NCBI RefSeq assembly: GCF_004295645.1
Contig: NZ_CP034752.1
Location: 806,001 to 870,000 of the forward strand
DNA from: Limnobaculum zhutongyuii
Lineage (GTDB): Bacteria; Pseudomonadota; Gammaproteobacteria; Enterobacterales; Enterobacteriaceae
DNA: 64,000 nt
Reading direction: 5' to 3'
Part shown: piece by piece, positions 26,002 through 35,245 of the stretch
Layout: each line of letters opens with the position of its first letter
Numbering within the stretch: position 1 is the first letter of the stretch
Program-made: the position numbers and the translations under genes
Notes under the pieces: model-generated
Database searches by the model: none
What the model was told of the DNA's origin: nothing
What the model saw: only the letters and a program-made list of their open reading frames with translations

Positions 26002-26385
26002 ATTATTATCATCCGATTACCTCATATGAGTTAATCGTTAATATATTAATGATATCTATTTATACGCATGTCTCGTGGCGATCAAATAAACGTTTAAACA
26101 TTGTGATCAAAGTAACAATGTATTTACAAATAATTAATATTATCTATATTTATCAATAATATGATTTGTTAATGGTTGTTTGCGCGATTCAGCTCTTATT
26201 TTTATCATTAACATTTAATTGAATTTTTACTGCAGAGATTGGGTTAAATGGTTAATATGGCAGGAAAAGCACCTGACAGGATAAGGGTGAGACGGAGTTG
26301 GCTGTGTCAGATCGAAGGGAATATCTGGTTTTACATGCCATACTGATGTGAGCTATCTGAAGTTTAATTGAGAGTGAAATACCTT
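26002..26385. promoter_or_regulatory. hpaG1-hpaR divergent control region
   Basis: A 384-bp AT-rich gap carrying the divergent promoters. Besides the inverted repeat at 26098 it holds a second, ATATTAT-N12-ATAATAT, at 26137-26162. HpaR of E. coli represses from this gap and CRP and IHF assist there, so both kinds of site are expected. Exact promoters are not assigned. Confidence 0.5.
26098..26121. promoter_or_regulatory. Candidate HpaR operator overlapping a CRP-like site
   Basis: ACATTGT-N11-ACAATGT-like arms: ACATTGT at 26098-26104 and ACAATGT at 26115-26121, a perfect 7-bp inverted repeat with 10 bases between. Inside it TGTGA-N6-TAACA differs by one base from the CRP core TGTGA-N6-TCACA. 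It lies 118 bases before the hpaG1 start. Confidence 0.5.
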
Positions 26386-26838
26386 ATGCATGAGTCCCTG
26401 ACCATTGCCCTGTTACAAGCGCGCGAAGCTGCAATGGGCTTCTTTCGTCCGATCCTTAATGAATATAATTTGACGGAGCAGCAGTGGCGTATCATTCGGG
26501 TACTGGCAGAAATGCACTCCTGTGATTTTCACCTTCTGGCAAAACAAACCTGCATTTTACGGCCAAGCCTGACAGGGATCCTGTCGCGTATGGAACGCGA
26601 TGGCTTAATCATCCGCCTTAAACCCCTTAACGATCAGCGCAAACTCTATGTTTCACTGACTGATAAAGGTCATCAGGTCTACCAACAGGCAAAACAACAC
26701 ATCGAAAAAGGCTACCGCCAAATAGAAAGCAGCTTCTCCGAAGAAAAACTGGGAGAACTCATGGTGCTCCTGGAACGGTTTATCGCCGTCGTGGATAATG
26801 GGAATAGTGAGCAGGTTGCTGAAAAATCAGTGAATTAA
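26386..26838 (+). CDS. hpaR: HpaR: MarR-family repressor of the hpa cluster
   Basis: A 150-residue MarR protein close to E. coli HpaR: MHESLTIALLQAREAAMGFF, NLTEQQWRIIRVLAE, CILRPSLTGILSRMERDGLI, RLKPLNDQRKLYVSLT. It represses the divergent catabolic operon and is released by HPA or its catechol. I chose the ATG at 26386, matching the E. coli start. A TTG six codons earlier also lies in frame. A family A repeat follows. Confidence 0.95.
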   Translation: MHESLTIALLQAREAAMGFFRPILNEYNLTEQQWRIIRVLAEMHSCDFHLLAKQTCILRPSLTGILSRMERDGLIIRLKPLNDQRKLYVSLTDKGHQVYQQAKQHIEKGYRQIESSFSEEKLGELMVLLERFIAVVDNGNSEQVAEKSVN

Positions 26839-26906
26839 ATGCTGATAGATAGCGTTTAGATAACTTTCTGGATGAGGGGCTAAATATTTACTGGGGAGAG
26901 TAGCCA

Positions 26907-27062
26907 ATCGGAGGGAGAGGCCGCCGTTGGGGTCGTAGCAGCTTTAGCTGCCGGAGCGCCCCTAGGCGGACTAGGCCCGACGCACTCCGAGCCAAATACA
27001 GATGTCCTTCCGGCCGAGCACCACGATAATATTCGCTCATAGCTGTTACGGCCGGAATATCC
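26907..27062 (-). repeat. Dispersed ~155-bp repeat, family A (copy 3, inverted)
   Basis: Read on the minus strand it begins GTGGATATTCCGGCCGTAA, continues TGCTCGGCCGGAAGGACATC and GCGTCGGGCCTAG, and ends CTCTCCCTCCGAT, matching copies 1 and 2 from end to end. It sits between hpaR and the convergent MFS gene. Confidence 0.85.
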
Positions 27063-27075
27063 ACAGAACTTTATA

Positions 27076-28354
27076 TTATGACGAAGTTCGCAGCGACACC
27101 ACCACACTCTTCTCCTTAATCGGCAAATTCACCACCGCTGCCAGCAGCGCCAACGCAATATCGGCATACCATACCCACAGCAGATTGCCTTCATACTGCA
27201 TTGCCAGTCCGCCTAACCAGGCGCCAAAGAAAGCCCCAATCTGGTGGGTGAATAGCGTAAAGCCAAACAGGGTTGCCAGATAGCGGGTACCAAACAGTTT
27301 GCCAACAATACCTGCGGTAGGCGGGACCGTCGCCAGCCAGGTAAGGCCGGTAGCCGCAGCGAAAATATAGAACGTCAGTTCTGTTTTAGGTGAAATCAGA
27401 TAGATGGCAATCATCAGCGCACGTGAGGCGTACAGCACTGCCAGAATATATTTCATCGGGAAGCGCTTACCCAGAATTCCGGCAAAGATGCTGCCCGCAA
27501 TATTACACAGGCCAATAAGAGACAAACTCACGGCGGAGACCGAAGCATCGTGTCCACACAGACTGACTTCCCCCGGTAAGTGGGTGGTGAGAAAAGCCAC
27601 ATGAAAACCACAGGTGAAAAAGCCAGCGTGCAATAACAGATAGCTGGGATTGCGAAATGCTGCTTTGATCTGCTGTTTTAGTCCAATTTCAATCTGAGGG
27701 TTTTGTACCGGTACGGCAGAATGATGAGGCTTGGCTATTTTTCCGTTTCGGCAAAGCAGCCATGAAGGAATTATCGTCACCAGTGCCGAACAGGCCAGAA
27801 AGAACAAACCAGATGACATACCGCGCAGGCTGACCAATGCCTGAACCAGCGGAGCAAAAATAAATTGCCCCATAGAACCACCGGCATTGATAAGGCCGCT
27901 GGCGACAGAGCCTTTATCCGTTGGTAAACGGCTGGCAACAATACCAATCAGCACAGAGAAACTCCCGGCTGCGGCACCGGCAGGGCTGAAAAGCCCCTGA
28001 GCCAACGTCAGTGGAACAAAAGAGGAGGCCCACAAGGTACCAATTTGCCCCATGGCTATCAGCACCGCGCCGACGACCAGAACGGGAAAAGCCCCCTTTC
28101 TTATCAGCCCAGGCACCAAACAGTGGCTGAAAAGCTCCCCACATCAGTTGGCCTATGGCCAGCGCCATGCTGACTTCAGCAATGCTCATGGCGGTTGTTT
28201 CAATAATCGGATGGACAAACAACCCAACCGTCTGGCGAATACCCATGGTAACCATCAGGATAATACTGGCCAGAATAATAGGTAACCACAGGTTAGGCGA
28301 ATGGGAAGGGGCCTCGCCCACTGTAGAAGGTCCGGTATTATCGCGCTTGCTCAA
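27076..28354 (-). pseudogene. MFS transporter interrupted by a one-base frameshift
   Basis: Two overlapping frames together make one ~425-residue major facilitator protein. The first (TTG start at 28354, AAGGA upstream) reads ...MGIRQTVGLFVHPI...GAWADKKG and then runs out of frame. The second continues ...KGAFPVLVVGAVLIAMG to the end. The break is in a run of five G (28092-28096; C on the plus strand); four would restore the frame. It is expected to be controlled by the MarR gene upstream. Its substrate is unknown. It may be a real inactivation, a phase-variable run or a sequencing error. Confidence 0.8.
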
Positions 28355-28389
28355 GAGATATTCCTTTTATCGTCAGATGATAAGTAACG

Positions 28390-28809
28390 CTATAGCGTAT
28401 TGGCGGTGTTAAAAAAGCCCATCAGGCTTTGATACTCTTCGCCAAGCTGCTGTTTAAATTTATTCTGAGCCTGCTGCCACAAAGGAATTGCTTGCTGTAG
28501 TGTGTGCTCACCTTTTGGGGTAAGGCTAAGACGACGTTTACGGCTTTCCGTAGGGGAAGCATCAGCAATTAGCTCTGCCATAAGCAAAGGTTTTAACGTG
28601 CGAACCAGCGTACTTTTCTCCAGCCCGACTTTTTCAGCCAGCTCTCCGGTACCACATTCGCCAAGACGAGCGATGTTAATCAGCAGTGAGTACTGATTAA
28701 CACTAATGCCGCTGGATAATAGCGTCTTGTCATAATAGTCAGTGATCCTTTGTGCCGCCCGGCGCATGCGGATACATAAACAAGGATCCTGAGGAAGTAC
28801 GGTTTGCAT
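28390..28809 (-). CDS. MarR-family transcriptional regulator
   Basis: A 139-residue winged-helix protein (NQYSLLINIARLGECGTGELAEKVGLEKSTLVRTLKPL, then RRKLSLTPKG-type wing). It precedes the MFS gene by 36 bases on the same strand, the common MarR-efflux arrangement. A perfect 32-bp palindrome stands 16 bases upstream of the start codon, so autoregulation is very likely. Ligand unknown. Confidence 0.85.
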   Translation of the reverse strand: MQTVLPQDPCLCIRMRRAAQRITDYYDKTLLSSGISVNQYSLLINIARLGECGTGELAEKVGLEKSTLVRTLKPLLMAELIADASPTESRKRRLSLTPKGEHTLQQAIPLWQQAQNKFKQQLGEEYQSLMGFFNTANTL

Positions 28810-28824
28810 AATATAAGTCCCATG

Positions 28825-28856
28825 ATTGATTATGGTGTATATACACCATAATCAAT
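28825..28856. promoter_or_regulatory. Perfect 32-bp palindrome, probable MarR operator
   Basis: The two halves are exact reverse complements, centred between 28840 and 28841. The core is ATGGTGTATATACACCAT. It begins 16 bases before the start of the MarR gene, and so would overlap its promoter or 5' end and block transcription of marR-MFS when occupied. Confidence 0.75.
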
Positions 28857-28925
28857 GTGGAACGGAGGGTCAATGAGTTTTTGTGAGAAATAGTGCTGAT
28901 TTATTGGTGTTATTCATAATCTGAG

Positions 28926-28948
28926 GCACGGCGCGAAATGCGCCGTGC
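28926..28948. terminator. Hairpin between MarR promoter region and sulfatase stop
   Basis: GCACGGCGC / GCGCCGTGC, a 9-bp perfect GC-rich stem with a GAAAT loop, lies 28 bases beyond the stop of the minus-strand sulfatase gene. No U tract follows, so factor-independent termination would be weak. Confidence 0.45.
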
Positions 28949-28975
28949 TGTAGTCGAACGATTAAAGCTTTGCGG

Positions 28976-30991
28976 CTATTGCTGTTTATGAACCTGCCGA
29001 TTCAACTGCCATAACAGCAAATCGGTAAACCCACTCCAGCGATTAAACTGCTTCTGTTGTTCCGGTGTCATGGCTTGAGGTTCCCCCAACAGCAAACCTT
29101 TATCAGAAACCCATGGGCGATATTCGCCTTTATCCGTCAGAAGATAGGCACCCTGTGGTGTAATAATCGCTTCCGGGTTATAGCCCTGGCACCAGATATC
29201 GTCCAGATGCTCAGCCAGCAGGTTACAGCCCGTTTTATAGTAAGGAGTATCGGACAGACTCAGTTGATACAGGGTTGGCCAGATATCCTTGTGACTACCA
29301 ACGCGGGCAGCATCAAAATGGCTCTGTTGACGATAGGCTTGTGGAACATACAGGTAGAAAGGTACCCCATGCCCCAGCACCCGTTCACGGGTATCGGGAT
29401 AACCAATTCCGCGAATATTGTGGTCGCCGGTGGCAGCAATAATGGTGCGGGCACCCAACGGCTGAGATTTTACCCAACTGATAAATTGCCCCAGTTGATC
29501 GTTAGTGTAACGCAGGGTCTGCATTACTTCGTCAAGGGTTGCACCCGTTGCCAGATTGCTCAGGCGTTGTTTTTCTTCATCGCTGAGTACAATTTTGGTT
29601 TTCTGGTAACCATCCGGCGTTTTATAAGGTGGATGATGAGTCGTGGACATCGACATAATCAGTACATGCTCACCATTTTTGTCCGCTTCTGCCAGCCGCT
29701 CTTCAATATAGCGAAACATAAACTCATCCGGCACGCCCCAGGTTCCTAACTGTGCTTCAGGATAGCGTTTTTTCAGGCCGTTTTGCTCCATGAATTCGCT
29801 AACCCCCAGATGGGAAAGGAACTGGTTAAGGTTACGCCATGAGCCATTGCCGGAGGTCACGAAAATCACCTTATAGCCGTTAGCCAGCCAGGGCTTAAAC
29901 ATATTACTGGCAAAGTCGAGGGATTGAGCGCTGGACTGGGTAATACCGCTCATCGGACTACGTACGAAGAAGCGGCTTAAGCTATCAATAGTGCCATCAC
30001 CCTCTGAAATAAAGCGTTCAAAACGCCAGTCGCTGATCCAGTGCTGTTTTAAGGCACCAAACAGATCGCGATCCGGACGATCGTAACTTTCAAGGTAATA
30101 ACCCATGCTCTCCATTACGGCAAAAACTACGTTAGGTGGAGTTTGCTTTGCCACCGGATTAACGTCGGTTTTTGCTATAAATGGTGCCAGCCCGGCTGGG
30201 GTTGGTTTATCCAGAAAACGGCTCAGCAACTCCTGACCCTGTTGGTCAGTGGCCTCGGCAAAATGGTTATTTTCGCTGTGGGCCTTAAACGCCCAGTTAA
30301 GCGCCATCAGCCCGTTAGGTGTCAGCATATTTAACATTTTGAGTTCAGAAACCTGCGCATCCGACTGGCGTAACGGGAAAGTGCCAATAGAACCGCGCAT
30401 GCCGACAAAACCAATAGCCAGTATCAGCAGGGTAGATAATGCGCCAATTGGCAGACTGAGGCGACGTTCCGGTTTAGCACTTAAACGGCGCTGCCAGCGG
30501 CGATAAAGCCAGAAAACCAGTAAAGCGAACAGCCCTAAACCCAACAGGCCGCGGATAACCGGATAGTCCTGCCACATGGTGGTTAATACCGCTACGGTGT
30601 CGTCTTCAATCAGCCCGAAGACAAAGATATCAATCGCCCGATCGTAGGTAGCGTAATAAAAGATATTACCGACGGTGATCGTCAGTACCAGTGTGCTTAA
30701 TAACGTTGCCAGCCACGGCCAAAAGCGCTGCCAGAAATGAAAACTGCGCTGAGTTACGGCCAGCAACGCGGCAATCAGCAGGCAGGGAACAAACAACAGA
30801 CTGGCGATGCGAATATCAAACAGGCCGCCGGTCCAAAACATCCGTGTTACATCAGAATCGAAACCCGCCAGAATTTCGTTCGAGCCATAGGCTGATAGCA
30901 GATAAGTTCTGCCAGCGGTTTGAGTTAATACCGCCAATAGCCAGGGCAATAAAAGCGCGACAAAAGCTTGTCGAAATCTGAAAAACCACAT
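28976..30991 (-). CDS. LTA-synthase-like membrane sulfatase (phosphoglycerol/phosphoethanolamine-transferase type)
   Basis: A 671-residue protein with about five N-terminal membrane helices (to ~residue 210) and a periplasmic alkaline-phosphatase-superfamily domain. The likely nucleophilic Thr is in SEGDGTIDSLSRFF, and metal-site blocks are NVVFAVMES, SMSTTHHPPY and IAATGDHNIRG. Relatives transfer phosphoglycerol or phosphoethanolamine groups to lipids or glycans. The acceptor here cannot be read from the sequence. I chose the ATG at 30991, which has GAAGG 4 bases upstream. It is a single gene, divergent from prfB, within the recJ-prfB insertion. Confidence 0.8.
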   Translation of the reverse strand: MWFFRFRQAFVALLLPWLLAVLTQTAGRTYLLSAYGSNEILAGFDSDVTRMFWTGGLFDIRIASLLFVPCLLIAALLAVTQRSFHFWQRFWPWLATLLSTLVLTITVGNIFYYATYDRAIDIFVFGLIEDDTVAVLTTMWQDYPVIRGLLGLGLFALLVFWLYRRWQRRLSAKPERRLSLPIGALSTLLILAIGFVGMRGSIGTFPLRQSDAQVSELKMLNMLTPNGLMALNWAFKAHSENNHFAEATDQQGQELLSRFLDKPTPAGLAPFIAKTDVNPVAKQTPPNVVFAVMESMGYYLESYDRPDRDLFGALKQHWISDWRFERFISEGDGTIDSLSRFFVRSPMSGITQSSAQSLDFASNMFKPWLANGYKVIFVTSGNGSWRNLNQFLSHLGVSEFMEQNGLKKRYPEAQLGTWGVPDEFMFRYIEERLAEADKNGEHVLIMSMSTTHHPPYKTPDGYQKTKIVLSDEEKQRLSNLATGATLDEVMQTLRYTNDQLGQFISWVKSQPLGARTIIAATGDHNIRGIGYPDTRERVLGHGVPFYLYVPQAYRQQSHFDAARVGSHKDIWPTLYQLSLSDTPYYKTGCNLLAEHLDDIWCQGYNPEAIITPQGAYLLTDKGEYRPWVSDKGLLLGEPQAMTPEQQKQFNRWSGFTDLLLWQLNRQVHKQQ

Positions 30992-31030
30992 AATGCCTTC
31001 TTTCTGGTAAGCAAATTGGAATAGACACAT

Positions 31031-31286
31031 TCGTTAGCCGGGTAGTGTACGAGATTTATCAGACGAATTTGAATAGAGAATGATAATAATTGGTTACTGA
31101 AGATGAAATTGTTGGGTAACTTTTCCTGCGTATTTTCCGTTCTTGTTACATTCAGGTCATTATTCAATAGCAAGATGCATAAAAAGCCCCTGTTTCAGCT
31201 ATATTCCGTAGCGCAGATCCGATAGAATTACTCGTTTATGATAAAAAATCCTGTCAACGTATACGACGTAATGGTAAGTACAAATC
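31031..31286. other. Divergent promoter region, sulfatase / prfB
   Basis: Contains the start regions of two divergent genes. I see no ORF or repeat in it and assign no specific promoter. Confidence 0.4.
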
Positions 31287-32391
31287 ATGTTTGAAATTAA
31301 TCCGGTAAAAAACCAGATCCAGGATCTGTCCGAACGGACAGCGGTTCTTCGGGGGTATCTTTGACTATGATGCCAAGAAGGAACGTCTGGAAGAGGTCAA
31401 TGCAGAACTAGAACAACCCGATGTCTGGAATGAGCCAGAGCGCGCGCAGGCATTAGGTAAAGAACGTTCTTCCCTTGAAGCTATCGTAGAAACAATCGAT
31501 CAAATTGAGCAGGGTGTTGAAGATGTCACCGGGCTGCTGGAACTGGCAGTGGAAGCGGATGACGAAGACACTTTTAATGAGACGGTTGAAGAAGTAAACC
31601 TGCTGGAAGAGAAATTAGCCCAGTTAGAGTTCCGCCGTATGTTTTCTGGCGAATATGACAGTGCTGATTGCTATATTGATATTCAGGCTGGTTCTGGCGG
31701 TACAGAAGCCCAGGACTGGGCCAGCATGCTGGTACGCATGTACCTGCGCTGGGCTGAAGCCAAAGGCTTCAAAACCGAAATGATTGAAGAATCTGATGGT
31801 GATGTGGCCGGTACCAAATCAGCCACGATTAAAGTTATTGGTGATTATGCCTATGGCTGGTTGCGTACTGAAACTGGCGTTCACCGTTTAGTGCGTAAGA
31901 GTCCGTTTGACTCCGGCGGCCGTCGTCATACCTCATTCAGTTCTGCTTTCGTTTATCCGGAAGTGGATGATGATATTGATATTGATATTGATATCAACCC
32001 GGCAGATTTACGCATTGACGTATACCGTGCATCCGGTGCCGGTGGTCAGCACGTTAACAAAACCGAATCTGCAGTTCGTATAACCCATATGCCTACCAAC
32101 ATTGTGGTGCAGTGCCAGAATGACCGCTCCCAGCATAAGAATAAAGATCAGGCCATGCGACAGCTGAAAGCGAAGTTGTATGAGTATGAGCTGCAAAAGA
32201 AAAATGCGGATAAGCAGGTAATGGAAGAGAACAAATCGGATATCGGATGGGGTAGCCAGATTCGTTCTTATGTACTGGATGATTCACGCATCAAAGATTT
32301 ACGTACCGGTGTTGAAACCCGTAATACTCAGGCCGTATTAGATGGCGACCTGGACAGATTTATTGAAGCAAGCTTAAAAGCTGGGCTATAA
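31287..32391 (+). CDS. prfB: Peptide chain release factor 2, with programmed +1 frameshift
   Basis: RF2 recognises UGA and UAA. The frame from the ATG at 31287 meets an in-frame TGA at 31362-31364. Reading resumes one base later (GAC TAT GAT GCC AAG). After the shift the product has 367 residues, against 365 in E. coli. The peptidyl-hydrolysis GGQ is in ASGAGGQHVNKTES, and the anticodon-mimic region has the SPFDSGGRRHTS block. It is two residues longer because of an Asp-Ile expansion at 31972-31995. lysS follows after 17 bases, as in E. coli. Confidence 0.97.
31350..31365 (+). promoter_or_regulatory. RF2 autoregulatory +1 frameshift site
   Basis: CGGGGGTATCTTTGAC. The Shine-Dalgarno-like GGGGG stands three bases before the slippery CTT, which is followed by the TGA stop and a C, the weak context. 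E. coli has AGGGGG at the same spot. When RF2 is scarce ribosomes pause at TGA and slip +1. Confidence 0.95.
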
Positions 32392-32408
32392 AAAAGGATA
32401 GAACAGAA

Positions 32409-33932
32409 ATGTCTGAGCAACCTCAAGAGCATGATGCAGCGCAATCTATTGCGGAATTAAATAACGAGCTACAGGCTCGCCGTGAAAAGTTAGTGGCGCT
32501 GCGCGAGCAGGGAAATCCGTTCCCGAATGATTTCCGTCGTGATGTGACATCCGACAAACTGCATGCAGAATATGATGGCAAAGAGAACGAAGAGCTGGAA
32601 GCGTTAGGCCTGGAAGTTGCCATTGCCGGTCGTATGATGACCCGCCGCATTATGGGTAAAGCGTCGTTCGCAACCCTGCAGGATGTGGGCGGTCGCATTC
32701 AGATTTATGTTTCTCGTGACGATCTGCCTGAAGGCATCTATAACGAGCAGTTTAAGAAGTGGGATCTGGGCGATATTATCTCTGCCCGCGGTAAACTGTT
32801 TAAAACCAAAACCGGCGAGCTGTCGGTTCACTGTCATGAAGTTCGCCTGCTGACTAAAGCTTTACGCCCACTGCCGGATAAATTCCACGGTCTGGCGGAT
32901 CAGGAAACTCGCTATCGCCAGCGTTATTTAGATTTGATCACCAACGATGACTCTCGTCGTACCTTTGTGATTCGCTCTAAAATTATGGCGGCTATCCGTA
33001 ATTTCATGGTGAAACGTGACTTTATGGAAGTCGAAACCCCAATGATGCAGGTCATTCCTGGTGGTGCTACTGCGCGTCCATTTATTACCCATCACAATGC
33101 GCTGGATATCGATATGTATCTGCGTATTGCGCCAGAACTGTACCTGAAGCGTCTGGTGGTGGGTGGCTTTGAGCGGGTGTTCGAAATTAACCGTAACTTC
33201 CGTAACGAAGGGGTTTCTCCACGTCATAACCCAGAATTCACCATGATTGAGCTGTATATGGCCTATGCCGATTACAAAGACTTAATCGTGCTGACCGAAG
33301 ATCTGTTTCGCACCCTGACTCAGGAAGTGCTGGGTACCACGACGGTGGAATATGGCGATCAGACTTTTGATTTTGGTAAGCCATTTACCAAAATGACCAT
33401 GAAAGAGGCAATTTGCCACTATCGTCCGGAAACCAACGTTGCCGATTTAGATGATATGGATAAGGCGAAAGCCATTGCTGAATCTTTAGGTATTAAAGTT
33501 GAGAAGAGCTGGGGCTTAGGTCGCGTTCAGTGTGAAATCTTTGAAGAAACCGCTGAAAGCCATCTGATTCAACCAACTTTCATCATCGAGTACCCGGCTG
33601 AAGTATCTCCTCTGGCCCGCCGTAATGATGATAATCCGTTCATTACCGATCGCTTTGAGTTCTTTATCGGCGGTCGTGAAATCGGTAATGGCTTCTCCGA
33701 GCTGAATGATGCAGAAGATCAGGCGCAGCGTTTTGCCGATCAGGTTAATCAGAAAGATGCCGGTGATGACGAAGCGATGTTCTATGATGAAGACTATGTC
33801 ACCGCACTGGAACACGGCCTACCGCCAACGGCTGGTTTAGGTATTGGTATTGACCGTATGGTGATGCTGTTAACCAACAGCCACACTATCCGTGACGTTA
33901 TCCTGTTCCCGGCGATGCGTCCGGTGAAATAA
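32409..33932 (+). CDS. lysS: Lysyl-tRNA synthetase
   Basis: A 507-residue class II synthetase. An N-terminal OB-fold anticodon-binding domain (AGRMMTRRIMGKASFATLQD) precedes the catalytic domain with motif 2 (FRNEGVSPRHNPEFT) and motif 3 (GLGIGIDRMVMLLTNS). Length and order are as in E. coli. It is co-transcribed with prfB and ended by a strong terminator. Confidence 0.97.
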   Translation: MSEQPQEHDAAQSIAELNNELQARREKLVALREQGNPFPNDFRRDVTSDKLHAEYDGKENEELEALGLEVAIAGRMMTRRIMGKASFATLQDVGGRIQIYVSRDDLPEGIYNEQFKKWDLGDIISARGKLFKTKTGELSVHCHEVRLLTKALRPLPDKFHGLADQETRYRQRYLDLITNDDSRRTFVIRSKIMAAIRNFMVKRDFMEVETPMMQVIPGGATARPFITHHNALDIDMYLRIAPELYLKRLVVGGFERVFEINRNFRNEGVSPRHNPEFTMIELYMAYADYKDLIVLTEDLFRTLTQEVLGTTTVEYGDQTFDFGKPFTKMTMKEAICHYRPETNVADLDDMDKAKAIAESLGIKVEKSWGLGRVQCEIFEETAESHLIQPTFIIEYPAEVSPLARRNDDNPFITDRFEFFIGGREIGNGFSELNDAEDQAQRFADQVNQKDAGDDEAMFYDEDYVTALEHGLPPTAGLGIGIDRMVMLLTNSHTIRDVILFPAMRPVK

Positions 33933-33956
33933 CTCAAGCGATACGTAAAGCGTTAA

Positions 33957-33985
33957 GGGGGAGCATTGGCTCCCTCTTTTTTTTT
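33957..33985 (+). terminator. lysS terminator
   Basis: GGGGGAGC / GGCTCCCTC-type stem with an ATT(G) loop runs into nine T (33977-33985). It is a classic strong intrinsic terminator 25 bases after the stop. Confidence 0.9.
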
Positions 33986-34198
33986 GGCATTTTTTATCAG
34001 AATACGATATTAATTTCATGTATTTATTATAAAAATTTAATTTATTTTCAATGTAAATCAATTATGATGACTAGGTTCCAGAGTTGTTAAGTGAACACCT
34101 TCCCTTTTTCATTGTCGAAATGTAACCGTAATGTGTATACCCGTACATTGCAGGAAAGTGCGTCACCTGTTTTTAATAAATAAAGGATCATTTAGACC

Positions 34199-34870
34199 AT
34201 GATGAAGAAAATAGCGTTAGGGATGGGCGTTAGCGCCATGGTGTTACTGGGCGGATGCGCAACAGAGTCCTCTCGTAGTGTGGAAGTGCCAAAAGTAGCT
34301 TCTTATAACACCAATTATCAGGGCGCACGTAGCCCGATCTCTGTAGGTAAGTTTGATAACCGCTCCAACTATATGAATGGCGTGTTCTCCGATGGCGTTG
34401 ACCGTCTGGGAAATCAGTCTAAAACGATTCTTATGACTCACCTGCAACAAACCGGGCGTTTTAATGTGTTAGATCGCGCCAATATGGAAGAGATTAAGAG
34501 CGAAGCAAAAATGGCCGGCAAGAGTCAGCAGCTAAAAGGTGCTGATTATGTAGTGACCGGTGACGTAACGGAATTTGGTCGTAAAGAGGTGGGTGACCGC
34601 CAGCTATTTGGCATTTTAGGTAGAGGCAAAACCCAGATTGCTTACGCTAAAGTGAATCTGAATATCGTCAATGTACGCACTTCTGAAGTGGTTTACTCGG
34701 TACAGGGCGCAGGTGAATACGAACTGTCTAACCGTGAAGTGATTGGCTTTGGTGGTACTGCCAGCTATGACTCGACCCTGAATGGTAAAGTTCTGGATTT
34801 AGCTATTCGTGAGGCGGTGAATAATTTGGTCACTGGTATCGAAAATGGCTCCTGGAAACCAGCACAATAA
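34199..34870 (+). CDS. CsgG/HfaB-family lipoprotein
   Basis: A 223-residue outer-membrane-type lipoprotein. The signal peptide ends in a lipobox (LLGGCA), with Cys near residue 20. The body has the CsgG/HfaB fold features ISVGKFDNRS, TGRFNVLDRANMEEI and GADYVVTGDVTEFG. Family members form export pores (CsgG) or bind cell-wall synthases (LpoB). It heads an operon with DUF4810 and DUF799 lipoproteins, a conserved trio of unknown function in Gram-negative bacteria, which points to a complex at the outer membrane. Confidence 0.85.
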   Translation: MMKKIALGMGVSAMVLLGGCATESSRSVEVPKVASYNTNYQGARSPISVGKFDNRSNYMNGVFSDGVDRLGNQSKTILMTHLQQTGRFNVLDRANMEEIKSEAKMAGKSQQLKGADYVVTGDVTEFGRKEVGDRQLFGILGRGKTQIAYAKVNLNIVNVRTSEVVYSVQGAGEYELSNREVIGFGGTASYDSTLNGKVLDLAIREAVNNLVTGIENGSWKPAQ

Positions 34871-34888
34871 TCAGATGGAATAGCCATA

Positions 34889-35245
34889 ATGAAATTAGGA
34901 TACAAAGCAGGGTTGCTGCTGGTAGCGGGTGTGCTGGGTGGCTGTATGAATGCACCTAAGCCCATCTACAGTTGGGATAATTATCAGGATACGGTTTATG
35001 AGTATTACAAACTTGAAACCGGGCCTGAAGAGCAGATAGCAGCGCTTAAAGAGGGGATCGAAAAGGCGAAAGCCAAAGATCTTCCTGTTCCTCCGGGGTT
35101 ACATGCCCATTTAGGCCTGCTGTATAGCAATACCGGACATCCTGAACTTGCCGGAAGTGAGTTTGAAGCAGAGAAAGTGCTGTTTCCTGAATCCGCACCC
35201 TTTATGGAATTTCTGCAGAAGAAGTTGAAGGGAGGCAAGAAATGA
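34889..35245 (+). CDS. DUF4810 lipoprotein
   Basis: A 118-residue lipoprotein. The signal peptide ends at VLGGCM (lipobox). The mature part has a TPR-like helical pattern (PPGLHAHLGLLYSNTGHPELAGSEFEAEKVLFPES), typical of DUF4810, suggesting a protein-protein scaffold. It lies between the CsgG-like gene and the DUF799 gene, 18 bases after the first and overlapping the second by 4 bases. Confidence 0.82.
   Translation: MKLGYKAGLLLVAGVLGGCMNAPKPIYSWDNYQDTVYEYYKLETGPEEQIAALKEGIEKAKAKDLPVPPGLHAHLGLLYSNTGHPELAGSEFEAEKVLFPESAPFMEFLQKKLKGGKK

Noticed and set aside
31287..32391. prfB interrupted by an in-frame stop near its start
   Set aside because: This is the known programmed +1 frameshift of RF2; the GGGGG-TAT-CTT-TGA-C context is intact, so it is not a pseudogene.
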